DNA of 64,000 nucleotides. It comes from Bradyrhizobium sp. ORS 285. GTDB lineage: Bacteria > Pseudomonadota > Alphaproteobacteria > Rhizobiales > Xanthobacteraceae. Made by a program: the position numbers and the translations under genes. This document shows, one piece after another, positions 63,035-64,000 of the stretch (positions are counted from its first letter, which is position 1; every line of letters starts with the position of its first letter). Location of the stretch: contig NZ_LT859959.1 of NCBI RefSeq assembly GCF_900176205.1, positions 5,415,001 through 5,479,000 on the forward strand, written 5' to 3'. The notes beneath the pieces are model-generated. The model was not told where the DNA came from. It ran no database searches and saw nothing but the letters and a program-made list of their open reading frames with translations.

Positions 63035-64000
63035 GGCTTGGTCCTCCGCCAGCGCGCGGTGAAGCGCGAGAGATCGCCGAGCCGCGGCGACTGCGCCAGC
63101 AGCACGGCCAGCACGACGACGGCCTTGACCAGCAGATTGAGCTCCGGTGGATAGCCCGAGAGGAGAATGCCGGTGTTCATGGCCTGGATGATCAGCGCGC
63201 CGGCCACCGCCAGAACGAGACTGAAGCGGCCGCCGAACAGCGACGTGCCGCCGATCACGACCGCGAGGATCGCATCAAGCTCAAGCCAGAGTCCCGCGTT
63301 GTTGGCATCGGCGCCCATGATGTCGGCCGCGGCGATGACGCCGGCGAGCGACGCGCACAGGCCGCACCAGACGTAGACCGAGAGGATCATCGCGCGGGTG
63401 CCGACGCCTGAGAGCTCACTGGCGCGGGCATTGCCGCCGGTCGCCTCGATCAGGAGCCCGAGCGCGCTGCCGCGCACGACCGTTGCCGTCACCAGCAGCA
63501 TGCCCAACGCGATCACGACCGGTGTCGGCAGGCCGAGCACGGCGCCGTTGCCCATCCACACGAGATCCGGCGAGGTGAACGTGACGATGCGGCCCTCGGT
63601 GATGAGCTGCGCAATGCCGCGACCCGCGACCATCAGAATGAGCGTGGCGACGATCGGCTGGATGCGCAGCACGGCGACGAGAATGCCGTTCCACAGCCCG
63701 CAGGCAAGGCCGACGGCGAGCGCCGACGCGAGCACGACCGGCAGTGAATGCGTATCGGCGAGGCTCGCCGCGGTGGCACCCGCGATCGCCATGACGGCGC
63801 CGACCGAGAGATCGATGCCGCCGGTCGCGATCACCAGCACCATGCCGAGCGACAGCAGCGCCACCGGCGTGCCGCGATTGAGCACGTCGATGACGCTGCC
63901 GAACAGGCGGCCATCCTGCAGATGCAGGTTGAAGAACTGCGGCGACACCAGGCGGTCGATCATCAGGATGATGATCAGCGCCAAGGCCTGGGCCATGCCG
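63031..64000 (-). CDS. Sugar ABC transporter permease, YtfT-like (5' end outside window)
   Basis: At least 322 residues are visible; the start lies beyond 64000, since the frame stays open to the edge. It has about nine membrane segments, with VLVIATGGIDLSVGAVMAIAG, QPIVATLILMVAGRGIAQLI and VVIGGTSLFGGRFSLVLAVAG. It is the partner of the YjfF-like permease. The ATPase and binding protein of this importer would be expected upstream, outside the window. Confidence 0.88.
   Translation of the reverse strand, partial: GMAQALALIIILMIDRLVSPQFFNLHLQDGRLFGSVIDVLNRGTPVALLSLGMVLVIATGGIDLSVGAVMAIAGATAASLADTHSLPVVLASALAVGLACGLWNGILVAVLRIQPIVATLILMVAGRGIAQLITEGRIVTFTSPDLVWMGNGAVLGLPTPVVIALGMLLVTATVVRGSALGLLIEATGGNARASELSGVGTRAMILSVYVWCGLCASLAGVIAAADIMGADANNAGLWLELDAILAVVIGGTSLFGGRFSLVLAVAGALIIQAMNTGILLSGYPPELNLLVKAVVVLAVLLAQSPRLGDLSRFTARWRRTKP

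Overview
The window is a high-GC alphaproteobacterial chromosome segment. It most resembles Bradyrhizobium or a close Bradyrhizobiaceae relative. This is inferred from protein resemblance (ChvE/GguAB-type sugar uptake, rhizobial-type CheABDRWY, Azospirillum/Rhizobium-type non-phosphorylative arabinose enzymes), from a plausible EcfG-type stress promoter, and from dispersed GC-rich palindromic repeats. I see no tRNA, rRNA, CRISPR array, prophage or complete insertion sequence.

Layout. 1-820: intergenic repeats. 827-12224: metabolic genes (gamma-glutamyltransferase, tRNA hydroxylase trhO with slyX, a membrane diguanylate cyclase, a small stress-type protein, hemE, a divergent hemC, a GMC oxidoreductase, ackA, a MetE-core homologue). 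12363-16812: a Rieske oxygenase / GntR regulator / ferredoxin-reductase operon on the minus strand. Three GTATAC palindromes lie in its promoter region, and a SnoaL-like gene lies upstream. 16885-17676: repeats. 17677-23963: small conserved genes, a Cys-free Asn/Thr-rich protein with a His-rich tail, and a second ferredoxin reductase.

24231-36423 is an unusual accessory-looking neighbourhood. It holds a tandem SagB-type flavin oxidoreductase, a rhodanese-ankyrin fusion, several small unknown proteins, a Rieske ferredoxin, a glutathione S-transferase, an AAA+ ATPase with an unrecognised N-terminal half, an FAD amine-oxidase-like protein, a SnoaL-like protein, a thiol dioxygenase of the Gln type (3-mercaptopropionate-like), and a four-domain rhodanese in which only one domain keeps its catalytic Cys. 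I read it as a candidate sulfur/thiol redox module, but no joint function is proven.

36453-50965 is one minus-strand chemosensory operon: STAS, cheY, cheA, cheW, a soluble triple-PAS receptor ending in a CheR-tether-like pentapeptide, cheR, cheD, cheB and a second soluble receptor-like protein. It runs without a real gap into a partner-switching and phosphorelay set: STAS, an RsbW-like ATPase, a receiver-PP2C phosphatase, an Hpt protein and a hybrid histidine kinase. No flagellar genes are present. This suggests a chemosensory array whose output is a regulatory switch rather than, or as well as, motility.

51600-64000 holds two minus-strand sugar units. The upstream unit encodes YtfT/YjfF-type permeases, a FadR-type regulator, L-arabonate dehydratase, 2-keto-3-deoxyarabonate dehydratase, an L-arabinose/galactose 1-dehydrogenase, a mutarotase and a lactonase: the oxidative, non-phosphorylative pentose route towards alpha-ketoglutarate semialdehyde. 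The downstream unit is chvE-gguA-gguB. Between them lie a three-copy 16-bp tandem repeat and a 7-4-7 palindrome that look regulatory.
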